Shown here: positions 11,168-22,718 of the stretch, one piece after another
Position numbering within the stretch: the stretch's first letter is position 1
Layout of the letters: every line of letters starts with the position of its first letter
Assembly (NCBI GenBank): GCA_000697475.1
Contig: JNEU01000747.1
Location: 1-64,000 of the forward strand
From: Lichtheimia corymbifera B2541
Lineage: Eukaryota > Mucoromycota > Mucoromycetes > Mucorales > Lichtheimiaceae
Reading direction: 5' to 3'
Length of the DNA: 64,000 nucleotides
Notes under the pieces: model-generated
What the model saw: the letters and a program-made list of their open reading frames with translations, nothing else
What the model was told of the DNA's origin: nothing
Database searches by the model: none
Position numbers and translations under genes: made by a program

Positions 11168-13552
11168 TTATTGCTGCTGCTGGGCAACATTCTTACGTGT
11201 CGCTAAGATGAGTGGTACCAATGAAGATAGCGGGTCGGCTTTGGTTAAGAAAGGGTGTTCCAACATGGTGGTTGCTGATGGTCGCTGCTCGGGATCCGTT
11301 TGCAATGACCGTTTCAAAAAGTCAAGAAATACGGGCGTGAGTGTCTCTGGATTTTGCAATTTGGGTGTTCCATTGGTAGCGATCAAATACAATGCACGAA
11401 GTGGATTTTCATTCAGATAAGGCGGCTCGCCTTCCACCATCTCAATCGCCATAATACCGAGCGACCAGATATCCACCTTGGATCCATATTCTTTCCTTGT
11501 CACCACTTCAGGGGCCATCTGGTGATAGTAGTACAACAACATGTCAGCCCATGATCCGTCGTCTTCTTCTTATCCACACTACCACTCACCCAATAAGGTG
11601 TGCCGACCATGGTCGTACGTTTGGTTTGATCTTCTTTAAGTTGTGCACAGAACCCAAAATCAGCTGTCAAACCATAATCCATTAGCATCCTTTTCATGCA
11701 TAAACGTGTGTAACCACCCTTGTGTCATGGCAAAACTTACTGAGCTTGATATCACCCTGGAGACTGAGTAGCACATTGTCACTCTTGATATCTCGATGAA
11801 TAACGCCGTTCCGATGAAGATGTTGAAGACCTTTGAGCACTTCAAGACATACTGCTGCAATCTGGCCTTCCAGCATCATGTTGTATGTCACCACGTCGGT
11901 CAAGCTACCACCATCCATGTATTCCATAACAACCCACAAATCTCGATTCCATAGATATGAGTCGATAAAATTGACAATGTTGGGGTGTTGTGATTGGCGC
12001 ATGACGACGATCTCATTGATAATAAGCTCCTTTTTCGGCTGCTGCTCGAGATTCATTTGCTTGATGGCTACGGGTAGACCCTCCGAAGAACGTGCCGTAA
12101 ACACACCGCCCGTGGCTCTATAAATATATCAAAATAAGAACGATTGCAACCACGTTTCATTCGGTATTATTATTTACCCTTGTCCAATCTTGATGATATC
12201 CGAATACACAGCATTAGGATCCTTGTCCGTGCATATGCTTTTGAGTCGTCTTATGATCTCGGCATCCTTGAGTGCATCTAATTCATTCTTGGAAGCACGC
12301 CTCCTTGCTAAGCTGCTTGTTGAAGGTGAAGGATTATTGCTCTGATTCAATTGCAGCTTGCTGCTGCTGTTGCTGCTGCTGTGATGGGATACTGAAGGTC
12401 CTGAATATACAGGTGCTTAAGTGAGTACATGATGTTGATCGATGTACAGTACACACACACACATACCAGGTTTGATGGCTGATAGCTATGATAGAAAAAA
12501 AAGAGGTGAGTAATTTTCTAAAAGTTCACTAACCCAGTTATCTTCCTTACCGAGTTTGACCTTCCATGTTGTATCTTCAGTTTGGAAAAGCGTTTCAACG
12601 GGCTGTTGTTTCCTCTACTAAGTGAAAATGCACGTTGAACACCATGATCGTTATTGTGTGGTGTCTCTGAAGAGGATGATGCAGTTGCGTATTCCGCTGT
12701 GTAACTGGTAGCACTGTTGTTTGAGTAATGAGGATGTTGAGGAGTGACGATGGATGGAAGCGATGCCACAGACGGTGAAGAAGAAGATGCTGAAGATGAG
12801 GTAGTAGGTTGCCTGAAATGAGGGATCTTTTTCCATACGGCATCTTGTTGCTGGTCTCCTGCCTTATAAAACTCGATTGCATCGATGACAGCCTACAACA
12901 AGAGGAGGATGAGTTGTGGAATAAACATCAATATGGAATTTACCTGAGGATTTTGTCTTTGTTCACTTGTTGTGATACCGCTCTGATTCAACAGGATTTG
13001 CCATTCCCGTGGTAAACCAGTAAATTCACCAGTAGCTGGATCAAAGCCGACGTGGGTTACATGAATAGTATTGTAGGGTGTACCGATATCCATGGATGAT
13101 GCATTGCTGTCACGTTTTCTGAATCGACCACTGCTGCTATGATTCGTCCCTGGAGGATGTGCCAAAAAGTCTAAAAAGGGGTACCAAAAGAGCCATATTT
13201 GAGCATAACGACGCGGAGAGTTGTTTCACGTTAATAGAGAGAGAGAGAGCTGACCAACAAACTTGTCAATAACGCCAATAAACGAGTGTCGACTATCTCG
13301 TCTGGTGCCACTGCTATTACGCAAACTGGAAATGGAATCGCTTTTATTATGTCGTGTACTTTGGTGACGGGATGGAACTGGGGAAGGTTGAGGACCTGGT
13401 GGTGCTGTTGCTGGAAGTGGTGGCGACGGCATGGGCGGTGGTGGTGCCTGGTGGTCTTCCAATGAAGGTGCAACAAGCGTAATGGCAGAAGCACGTACAG
13501 AATGCCGTGGCATGGTGCTTTGTGGTTGGCGAGACTGCAATGCTGATGACAT
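11168..13552 (-). CDS. p21-activated protein kinase (PAK/Ste20 family)
   Basis: Ser/Thr kinase activated by Cdc42/Rac GTPases, acting in polarity, MAPK signalling and morphogenesis. It starts with MSSALQSRQ at 13552 and ends with KNVAQQQQ at 11168. A Pro/Ser-rich N-terminus ([12 protein letters not shown]) precedes a CRIB/p21-binding domain near 12930-13090 ([20 protein letters not shown], then [12 protein letters not shown]). A Ser-rich linker leads to the kinase domain: VAIKQMNL (ATP-site Lys), [23 protein letters not shown], then DFGF after removal of an intron at about 11675-11742, and GTPYW/MAPEV at the activation loop followed by [16 protein letters not shown]. No PH domain is visible before the CRIB, which favours Ste20/Pak1 over Cla4. 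Introns also split the linker. Confidence 0.95.
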
Positions 13553-16242
13553 TGTTGGAAAAGAGATGTTGCAGAGAGAGAGAGAGAGAGAGCGAGGGTG
13601 CACCAGCAGTAAAGTGAAAAAGCTAAAAGTGCAAGCTCTCACAATAGCGATGGTTTGTGTCGCCCGATATCCTTTTCTGGTAATTGCGTTCCCAATGACT
13701 TTGATGATGAGTATTGCTTATCAAATACACCCGATACCTTGGTCAGATGCCATCAAACCATTCCTTGCTATGTCTTTTCCTCCCAAGTATTGATCCTATA
13801 GTAGCACTCATAGGCCAAAAAAATGGGTCCATTGCAAATAAATCAATCATGCGGAGCAATGTCTTTATGTCATGATGCTTATCGGTCATCACCGCGCACT
13901 ACCCGACTAGATCCGGTTATTCAATCCTTTATAATTACTTGTTTCCATTATCCTTCTCACTCGTACTCATGTATTTAGTAGCGGGAAGGGTCTTAAAGTG
14001 CATGTTACACATAGCGTTTACCACCACATATGATACGAACATTATTTGACATGATGAATAATGCCAGTATTGGTATCTCTCATCCATCAGCTCGACATTA
14101 TTCTCGTTTATCTATTATCTTCTTCTTCATATCACTGCAATGCAAAACATGATAAATCAGACAATGATTCTCTCACTGTGTGCGAGTGGCTCCTCTGTGT
14201 CACTATGATTGTGACACATCCTCAGATAACCCCACCATTTACGTATTATGCTAATAACATTGGAGACTGATCTCAGTAACAAGCTCTTATCACTCGCTCA
14301 CCTACATAGATAGCTTCTTACCAGTAAATCCATTATTTCTAAAAAAATCTCATATCGTTATATCACTCTGGATGTAGCGCGAAGGATTGAATCACGCGGC
14401 TGGTCTTAAGGCAGAAGGCTGGGGCATATTGCATATTTGGTTTGTTCTCATCGGATTGTAGCCATTTAAGGCCTTGGGAACTTTTTGTGTACCCATCTTG
14501 GTCAAATTACATTTTCTTGGCACGAGTCAAATTCAATACACTTATAAAGAACCCCATATCGCTAGCGATCAATGAGCATGTTGTTGTGACGCATGTTTTG
14601 TAGATCCTGATTCACAGGATGGAGTGCTTTATGTTATGATACAGCACTGCGGCTCTGTTACGATACCTTCTTACTGAAAGTTGATAGCACCCTCCTTTCA
14701 TATTGGGGCTTTTGTAAACGTGGTGCTTTATCCGAAGCCTATGATACAACATGCAAGTCAATCACGAAAACTCTTCAAAAGGTTTACATTCAAGGGCTGT
14801 CACCGATACATAAAGGATCATCAAGTAAAAGTCATCGTGGTACATATTCCTCGGGTTGAAATTCCCATCAAAGGATTCCTTTAGTGTTGCTTTGTAAGAG
14901 CTATGTTGTGAGAGCCTTTTTGTGCTGGTGCGCTGAAAATGGCTGGATACATATATAGCAGTGGATAGTCCTTGCTTGCTCGAGTTGATCATTGGACGGC
15001 AGCGAGTGACTAATATGTCATTGCTAATCATCGGCATGCACCATAATAGTATCAAGGAGATCATAATCAGCTAATCTTATCCACCCGTCTACTTTGCATA
15101 TTTTGTTACCGTAGGTAATATAAGTGGTATTAAAAGTAACCCGTCAAAATGACGAGTGAGATGATTGCATGTGACGCTTCATCGTTTCATCTATGCAACT
15201 AGAATGAGTGAGTTGTACATCATATATGCACGGCACTGCACATGAACTGGCGAAGGGTCATGTTCACAGGGTCATGTACATGTGTCAAGCTCTATCCCTC
15301 TCTCTTTCTTTTGCTGCAATGTGCACATGACCATTTATGCGAGTGAACGGTCCATGTTGTAGTGCCAACCATGTGGCTGCATGCACGGTAATCACCTCGA
15401 GAACAACAACTCGGCTGATCTATTTTGGATATCCGAGCGCTTTGTGGCATGTTTTGATGGCTGTTATGTACAAAAGGTTGGGTAGGACCAACCAGGGTGT
15501 TGGTGGCGCTAAATGGGACTAAAGTTCAAAGGATAAAGTGAGCCCACTTGCTGTCTCCGATGCTTCCGGAAAGACCACGGATATCGGCCCAGGTCTACAA
15601 ACCTTGTCGATCGCCATTGTCACACATCATTGATTAGCAGAATAAACTTTACGCGGGATTGAAAGCACGGTGGGCGTATTTTTCATGCCGAATAAAAGAG
15701 ATAACAACCGATCAATGTAGGCTGCAAGGGGTCAAATTCAATACAACGAGTGGCATCGATAGGCTTTTGTAAACATACGTAAGGAGAATCCTTTTTGGTG
15801 ACACAAAATGGAAAGTCGATCCGGTCAATCACCCGATGATGATGATAATGATGCCAAGCAGACTATTAGAATCTATTCATTGTAATGGTTTAACGAGAAT
15901 ATGTGGATTGACATCAGTGTGAGAAAACGCCAATGATAATTAAATCCTATTGGTATGAAGGATGATGCTGCGACAAGAATGGATATGGTGTATGTTTGCA
16001 TTGCGATATGCTGTGTGACACATGTGCGCCAGCCAAAAGTCTGCTGCGGGTACGGTACCCATACGCAATCTTTTTTTCTCGCAAACAGCCGGCCTGTTCT
16101 CTCTTTCCCTCCCAAAACAACACTCTTATATCTACAACTTGCAGGATCTTGTACAGATTGGTGCATTTCTTCTCATTCAGCAAGCAGGACTTGTGCGATC
16201 GCAACAACTTTTGATACCACTCAACATTTTGACAACTTGCCA
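13553..16242. other. 2.7 kb gap between divergent genes, no gene recognised
   Basis: The longest non-repetitive gap in the window. Open frames here (for example 14762-15064 minus and 15337-15522 plus) are short and have no recognisable motif or protein-like composition. A GA-repeat sits close to the PAK start (13570-13595). The gap may hold long regulatory sequence, a non-coding RNA or a heavily spliced small gene. Nothing in the sequence decides between these. Confidence 0.5.
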
Positions 16243-17069
16243 ATGACATCAGCGACCATTACTACTACTTCTACTTCTATTACTACCCCTACTACTACAA
16301 CTACAACTACCACTCTTGGATCGGGTCGTGATGCTGTATTAAACCATCGTCTCGACTCAATGTCTCTTGAAGGTAAAGTATACGGGTGTTTTTCTTTGTA
16401 TCCAACCATTGAGTATTCTTCAATATAGAACCCATGGCGAAGAGCAACAACAGCCAAGGAGACATGATGCACTTGCGTTTGAATCGTTTGGAGCTTGAAC
16501 ATGCGTATCTTGCTGAGCAAAATGCACATCTTGTCAAAGAACTCTCATTTGCTCGATGCACCATCAACGCCTTACGCAATATCACTCATCAAAAGGAAAC
16601 GAATCTTGATGCTGCCAGACAGGAGCTGGAACGCGCTTACTTTCGTATTCGCATGCTGAGCATGACGTTGGCCAGACAAGAACAACGATTAAGGGAGCAG
16701 CAGGCTGCTATGGAGACAAGAATACCATCACCATCACCCTCATCATCATCATCATCACCAGCAGCAGTAGCAGCAGATCCTGTTGCTGTTTTACAATCAT
16801 CACCACATTACCATTATGGGCAGTTGCAGACAACCTTATGCAATCAACTTGGACCACAGCAACAGCAACAACATGGATACAATGGCTACCAGGAAGAGCA
16901 ACAACAACAACCAATGGATCATTATGGCAAACAAGGAGGACAACAATTGACACCACCCGAATCGCCACGTAGTGTAGATGAAGGAGAAGGAAGCCAAGAA
17001 GAGTACATGTGCGATATTGTGTCACAACCACCCGTCAATGTAATGATGTTGCCAGGCAACTTTGAATAA
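16243..17069 (+). CDS. Coiled-coil protein with low-complexity tail, function unknown
   Basis: Two exons join cleanly. The first runs from ATG 16243 (MTSATITTTSTSITT...) to DSMSLE near 16372. After an intron with a GTAAAG donor and ATATAG acceptor, the second begins EEPMAKSNNSQGD. About residues 50-140 form a heptad-like coiled coil (LNRLELEHAYLAEQNAHLVK, LDAARQELERAYFRIRM, QEQRLREQQAA). The C-terminal half is Ser, Gln and His rich with a TPPESPRS phosphosite-like patch. The total is about 255 residues. No enzymatic domain is seen. It might be a bZIP relative without a clear basic region, or a cytoskeletal adaptor, but I do not recognise the family. Confidence 0.7.
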
Positions 17070-17531
17070 TATGAAGCTGTACCACCACCAATATTAGTTA
17101 TCTCTTTTTTCTCTTTGATATATCAACACCCCGCTTTAACCCTTGAATCTTGTATCCATTCACATGCATTTTCCCGGGCTGATAAAGTAAAATAGCATTC
17201 TGTCTCACGAAAACAATGGGGATTTCCACTATGCAAGCTAAGCAATTAATGCACAGGCTGGTTTACGTGCACACACGCATATCTACTAGAGTAGAGCATT
17301 TTGCTTCCACACTACACTGACTTGTGCTAATGATTTAATGTGAAAAGAATGTCGGGTGGTTCGTCATGCGTTATGTCGTGTGTGCACGCAGTCGGGAACG
17401 TACATGCACGTACATCCTGCGCTCTTTCTCTCTCTCTCTCTATGCTCTTATAATCTCACTCTCTCTTTTTGTTATCCTACTACTCCTATTTTTTTTTTCT
17501 GTTCGCATGCTTTGCTCCTCACTTTATAAAA
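17070..17531. other. Intergenic upstream of CLIP-170-like gene
   Basis: Contains the 3' flank of the coiled-coil gene and a CT-rich tract (about 17420-17500) typical of leaders in this genome. The open frame 17366-17626 overlaps this tract, is low complexity and is not considered a gene. Confidence 0.55.
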
Positions 17532-20500
17532 ATGACATCTCTTTGTCAAACAACACTTCCGATCATGTCCACTTGTCGCACCATCAGCCAAATCGCACGA
17601 CCATCATCGGCTGCTATCCACACTAACAACACCATCACCACCACTACCACTACTACCGCAGCACATCATGTTCAGAGCAATGGACGTCAATCATCATCAG
17701 CCATTTCATCGTCATCATCATCATCCACTACACATGACAGCCTCGTTTCTTCATCCACTTCAGTATCCACGTCTGATTATAGCAACGACGAATTCTCGTC
17801 AATGGGACTTCCCGCTCTCCAACCACCTGCACCACAAGCATCAACAGCTCACTTGGCCATTGGTACTCGAGTGATTGTGCCTAGTCTATGTGTTATTGGC
17901 ACCCTGCGTTTTCTCGGTGAGACTCGATTTAAGCCTGGTACATGGGCTGGAATTGAGCTCGACGTGGAAGGTGCAGGCAAAAACGATGGCAGTATTCAGG
18001 GGTAAGTAAAAAGTGTCTCTTTATCTCTTTATCCTCTCCTCCTCCTCGATTATCCCTTTTCTTCTTTTCTCCCAAAGCCCAATCCAACCCCTTTCACTCC
18101 CTTTTAGTCATTCTATCATCAACACCACATGCACTTTCCTACTCCACTCTATCAACCAAAAACATGTTCGGCTTCTAAAAAAACTCAACCTGTCAATCAT
18201 GCAGTGTCCGTTACTTTACTTGTTCAGAGCACACGGGTCTTTTTGCCCCCGCCAATAAGGCATCACCCCTGCCAAGCGGTATGGAAGATGATGATTTGGA
18301 TGTCAAGTTTGATTCGGCTCGTTCACCATCTCGTCACCATCAACAAAAGCAATCAACCATTACTACAAATGCAACAACAAGTAGTACTCGTGCCAAGCAT
18401 TGTTGCTCAGGCAAACGGCATAATATTACCACGTCAGCGACACCCAAGCATGAACAAAATGCAACCATGCGGAAAAGCAAAAGCAGCAACACTAATGTGA
18501 CAACCGAGGCACCATCCACATCGCAACAACGTAGCATTGCACCACGTCGTACTAGCATTCACCCCACCAGCAGCAAATCTACTGCCATGGGAACCACCGT
18601 ATCCAAGCAACAACGACCTACCATGCTTCGTAAATCAAGTGTGCCATCAAGTACCAAGTCCACTGTGATTGCTTCACCAGCATTACGAAGAGCAAGTGAA
18701 GGTAGTGTGCTACGCAAATCCAGTGTACCACATCAACGATCCAGCAGCAGCTTGAGTACACGAAAAACAGCTGTTCCTAGTAGCACTAAAAGCTCGTTGC
18801 CATCAGCTGCAAGACCTGCAAACAATCGACGTAACAGTGAAGGCAACACGTTACGCACTACACGTAAAACTTCAGTTCCTGCGGCATCATCAAGTAAATC
18901 AACCATCACACGTCGTGTTAGCAGCACCGATGTCACGTCTAGCAAGTCGACAGCCACTTTAAATAAACCCAGAGCATCCAAATCAACAACAGCAAGATCC
19001 AATGAGTCACAACGAAGACCAAGTGCAGCACCATCTTCTGTCGTGCCCATGAAAACCAGCCGTTCAACGACGACACGACGTACAAAGCACACTGTACATA
19101 AACAACAAGCAAATGCTGAAGAAGAACAAGAACGGTTGAAGCGACTCTTGGAAGAGACAAGAAGAGAACATGAAAAGCTGTGCTTGGAAATGAGTGGCAA
19201 GGAAGCTGTTTGGGAACAAGTGGTATCGAGCAAGGAAAGTTATGCTGTGCAAGTGCAAGAGCAACAAAAAGAAATTGATCGATTGCAACGGCGGATACAA
19301 GCTTTGGAATCTGAGGTATCTCATCAGCAACAGCATGTAGCTACTGCATCCAAAATTGAAGAATACAAGCATACTATTGAGCAGCAGCAACAGCGTATCG
19401 AGCGTCTAGATCGTCATCTCCAACAACTGCAAGCCAAGCAATCTGACGACCAACATACACGTGATGTTGAGCAACAACAACACAGGGCGCTTGTACAGCA
19501 ATTACGTGATGCACTTGCTGAGCGTGACCAACAAACGGCTTATTTAGAGCATGCATACCAAGATCTGAAACAAGCTGAAGCCGATGCGCGACGTCAGTGG
19601 CAGCTATCAACACAAGCGCTTGAAGAAAAACATGCACAAGCACTCTCTGAGAAGGATGCACATATTGCTACCTTGACGGCATCTCTTGAGGAACACAAGC
19701 AGCAATTGATGATACCACCACCACCGCTTCCTTCTCATGAAGACCATGCTTCTGTGGATAGACGACGACGACTAGAACATCAATTACAGTTGGCAACAAC
19801 CGAATTGGATCGTGAACGTAATGAGAAGCATGCAAAAATGGCACACATTGAGCAGCTGACCGCCCAAATACGACAAATGCAGCATGCTGCGGGTGATTCG
19901 CATCAACAGATCGCCACCCTGCAGCAAAAGTTGGATGCCGAAATCAAGGATAAACGTCGTATTATGGATGATGCCACCACAACAATGACAAAAATGGCAC
20001 GTTTACAAGATCAGCATGATCAAATGGTCATGTCAAAGAATCGCATTGAGCATGACCTTGCTGATGCCATACGTCGTGCCAACACACTTAAAACAAGAAT
20101 ACAACAACAAGCCGTTGATCGGTCATCATCATCAAGCAGACATAGTCTTGAAGCGGAGAATGCTCAGTTATTGCAGCGCTTGGCAGAACTTGAAAAGTCG
20201 TCTTTACGTCGCTTTTCAGGTGGTCCACAATCACCCGTATCACCCGTATCACTCACTTCCTTCAGCAGCCTTCTTGCCACCGCTACCCAACAACATGAAG
20301 AACAACTGTATTGTGAGATCTGTGAAGTCTTTGGACATGATGTCATGGGTTGTACCGCCTATCTCACAACGGCACCAGCTGGGTCTGATGATGCCGATCA
20401 TTTGATGAAAAATGAGCCATCCTCATCGGTAAGTGAATATCCATTGTTTTATTTCCATTGATCACTCATCCCACCACCTATATAGTATTGCGTCAATTGT

Positions 20501-20557
20501 GATGCATTTGGTCTCCATTCTACTGAAGATTGTCCAAACCAGGATGAAATGTTTTAG
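17532..20557 (+). CDS. CLIP-170/Bik1/Tip1-type microtubule plus-end protein
   Basis: Plus-end tracking protein with CAP-Gly, coiled-coil and zinc-knuckle architecture. The start used is ATG 17532 (MTSLCQTT); a second Met twelve residues later is possible. A Ser/Thr-rich N-terminus leads to the CAP-Gly domain: RVIVPSLCVIGTLRFLGETR, FKPGTWAGIELD, GKNDGSIQG, then after an intron VRYFTCSEHTGLFAPANKAS. A long basic Ser/Thr-rich microtubule-binding linker with repeated RKSSVP and RKTSVP motifs follows (about 18450-19050), then roughly 330 residues of coiled coil. The C-terminus carries two zinc knuckles, YCEICEVFGHDVMGC and, after a final intron, YCVNCDAFGLHSTEDC, ending QDEMF. Two knuckles match animal CLIP-170, where they bind dynactin and mediate autoinhibition. 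Confidence 0.95.
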
Positions 20558-20823
20558 TATTCTTGCTTTTTATACCACCACCACTATTATCCCTTCGTCA
20601 TCATCCACGCCATAATTTTGTCACTACTTGTCTAATAGACCTGTTCTTGTGTTTTTCCTTTTGCCACAAAAAATGTGTTTATGTAAAATGGATATAATGT
20701 TTGTTTGCATGACAAGATAAGGTATAAAAAAACACACAAAGGAGAGAGAGAAGGATTACTATATTAGTGTGGAGAGGGTGACGCGCGATATAAAGACGAG
20801 GTGGTGGGGTGGGAGGTGATAGA

Positions 20824-22498
20824 TCATGCAACGGTTTGTTCCTCTTTGGGAGATGGAAGTGCATCCATAAGTGGTGGACTTGGTGCTCGCCTGCCTTTTG
20901 TCTTTGTGACATACCGCGGATGATCGGTGGGTGTTAAGAGTTCAAAGCTGCACATTAGCTCTTCGCTGACACTCATAATGGCGCCAAAGTTATCGAATTC
21001 ACCGCAATAGTTGGGAGCCGAAAAAACCGTGACCAATGCTCGTCCACCGAAAAACTCATAACCATCCTCAACAACCTAAATAGTATATGTGAGAAACCCA
21101 GGTACTTTCTCAGTACACAAAAGAAATGCATCCCCCCTCCTTACCATGTGAGCACGGCACACGAGATCCAAATCATGCCTGGCTAAGAAATCATTGACGA
21201 TCCTTTTACCAAAGCAGTACGATACACCACGTTCATTGTCTTCCCATTCAATAGCTTGATCTGATGGATCGGACCATAGTAAATCGTTCAAGAGGCCATA
21301 TTCAGGTACATCCGTAGGTCGCATAATGTTGCGTACATCATCCAGAGACTGCATCGATGGGCTCAATCCACCATGTACGCAAAAGATTTTGCCTGCCACC
21401 AATGCTGCAATCGGCAACGTATTGAATACATCCACAAAAGTCTTCCAGATCTTGACATTGGTTCGTCGTTTGCATTCGTCGTAAAATCCATATACTTGAA
21501 AAGATGAAGAGTTAAACACGTTGTCCTCTCTATCTCTCTCTCCTGCGACCTACCTCGTGTTACATTGGCACACTCGTGGTTGCCCCGGAGCAAAAAGAAG
21601 TTTTCAGGATATTTGATCTTGTAACAAAACAGCAGCAGGATCGTCTCTAGGCTTTGTTTGCCCCTATCCACATAGTCGCCCAAGAACAAGTAGTTGGAAT
21701 CTGGAGGAAATCCACCCTAGAATGAACACGATGTATCATTGAGCCTTCCATATGGCTTTACCCCCTCGCTTTCTCCCAGCAGTCAAGCAAATATGGTACA
21801 CATACCATATTGAAAAGACGGATCAGATCATGATATTGACCATGGATATCACCCAATATCTTGACAGGAGGATTTAATTCAATCATGGTCTATGTAACGT
21901 TGAATGAGCCATCATTGCATTTCGAACGGCGGTCCCTTTTTCCACAATGAAACTCGCCCACATCCACCACCACCACACACACGCATTTTCTCCTTACCGG
22001 TTGACTCATAAACACTTCTTGAGCTGCTCGGCATATAGCCACGATTTCAGAGTTCCTAAACGGCAGCTTGGATACCTTGCTTGTATTTCCCATAGCCAAG
22101 AGACGAGATATGCATTCATCGATGTCTAAGTTTCTCCCAATGGATCGAATCGATGTAGCTGTCAACTGGTTTTGTGACGAAAACGTCAGCTGATTCAAGT
22201 CTTGAGTCGACGATACAGATTGCTCATTGGCAGCGACATTGTTGTTACTGTTTGAAATGCTGTTTGGAATGCTGTTGGGAAAGGGTTGTTGTTGTGGATA
22301 TGCATTTTCAGTTGAAGGAGGTGGAGCTTGCTGTTGTTGCTGTTGTTGAGACAATTGTTGTTGGCGATGAAGAGAGCTGTTGACTAGAATGGAATTGATC
22401 GATGCAGCAGTCGAGTTGGAGTATTCATTATCAGGGACGTCAGCACGAATGATACTGGGTCTATCTTTGCGTTTCTTTGACGAGGGTACGTTGCCCAT
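20824..22498 (-). CDS. PPZ-like Ser/Thr protein phosphatase (PP1 superfamily)
   Basis: Metallo-phosphatase of the PPP family, close to PP1. It begins [11 protein letters not shown] at 22498; Gly2 in this context predicts N-myristoylation, as in yeast Ppz1. A ~110-residue Asn/Ser/Gln-rich extension precedes the catalytic domain, which opens with [11 protein letters not shown]. Catalytic motifs across five or more exons are [56 protein letters not shown] and [14 protein letters not shown]. The C-terminus after the domain is short and ends PKEEQTVA at 20824. Yeast Ppz1/2 act in salt tolerance and cell integrity through K+ transport and Hal3. The same role here is inferred from architecture. Plain PP1 is less likely because of the myristoylated extension. 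Confidence 0.92.
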
Positions 22499-22718
22499 GG
22501 AATATTTGCAAAAGGAGTAAAAGAAAAGCGAAAAAAGACAAGGAGAGCTGGAAAGGGGCGTTATGTGTATAAATGTGTGTGTGTGCGTGTGAGTGAAAAA
22601 AAGAGAGAATGAGAGAAAGAGGGGTTAAGCAAGCAACAGCAACAAGGGATCTCAAACGTTTCGTGTGAAGTGTGGTGTGGAGTGTCACGAGGGCGATACA
22701 AGAAAAAAAAATACCACT

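Noticed and set aside
16221..16529. Minus-strand Val-rich frame near 16.3 kb
   Set aside because: Antisense of a Thr-repeat in the coiled-coil gene.
18733..19233. Minus-strand open frame of 166 residues inside CLIP-170 gene
   Set aside because: Leu/Val-rich shadow of a Ser/Thr/Arg repeat region on the plus strand.
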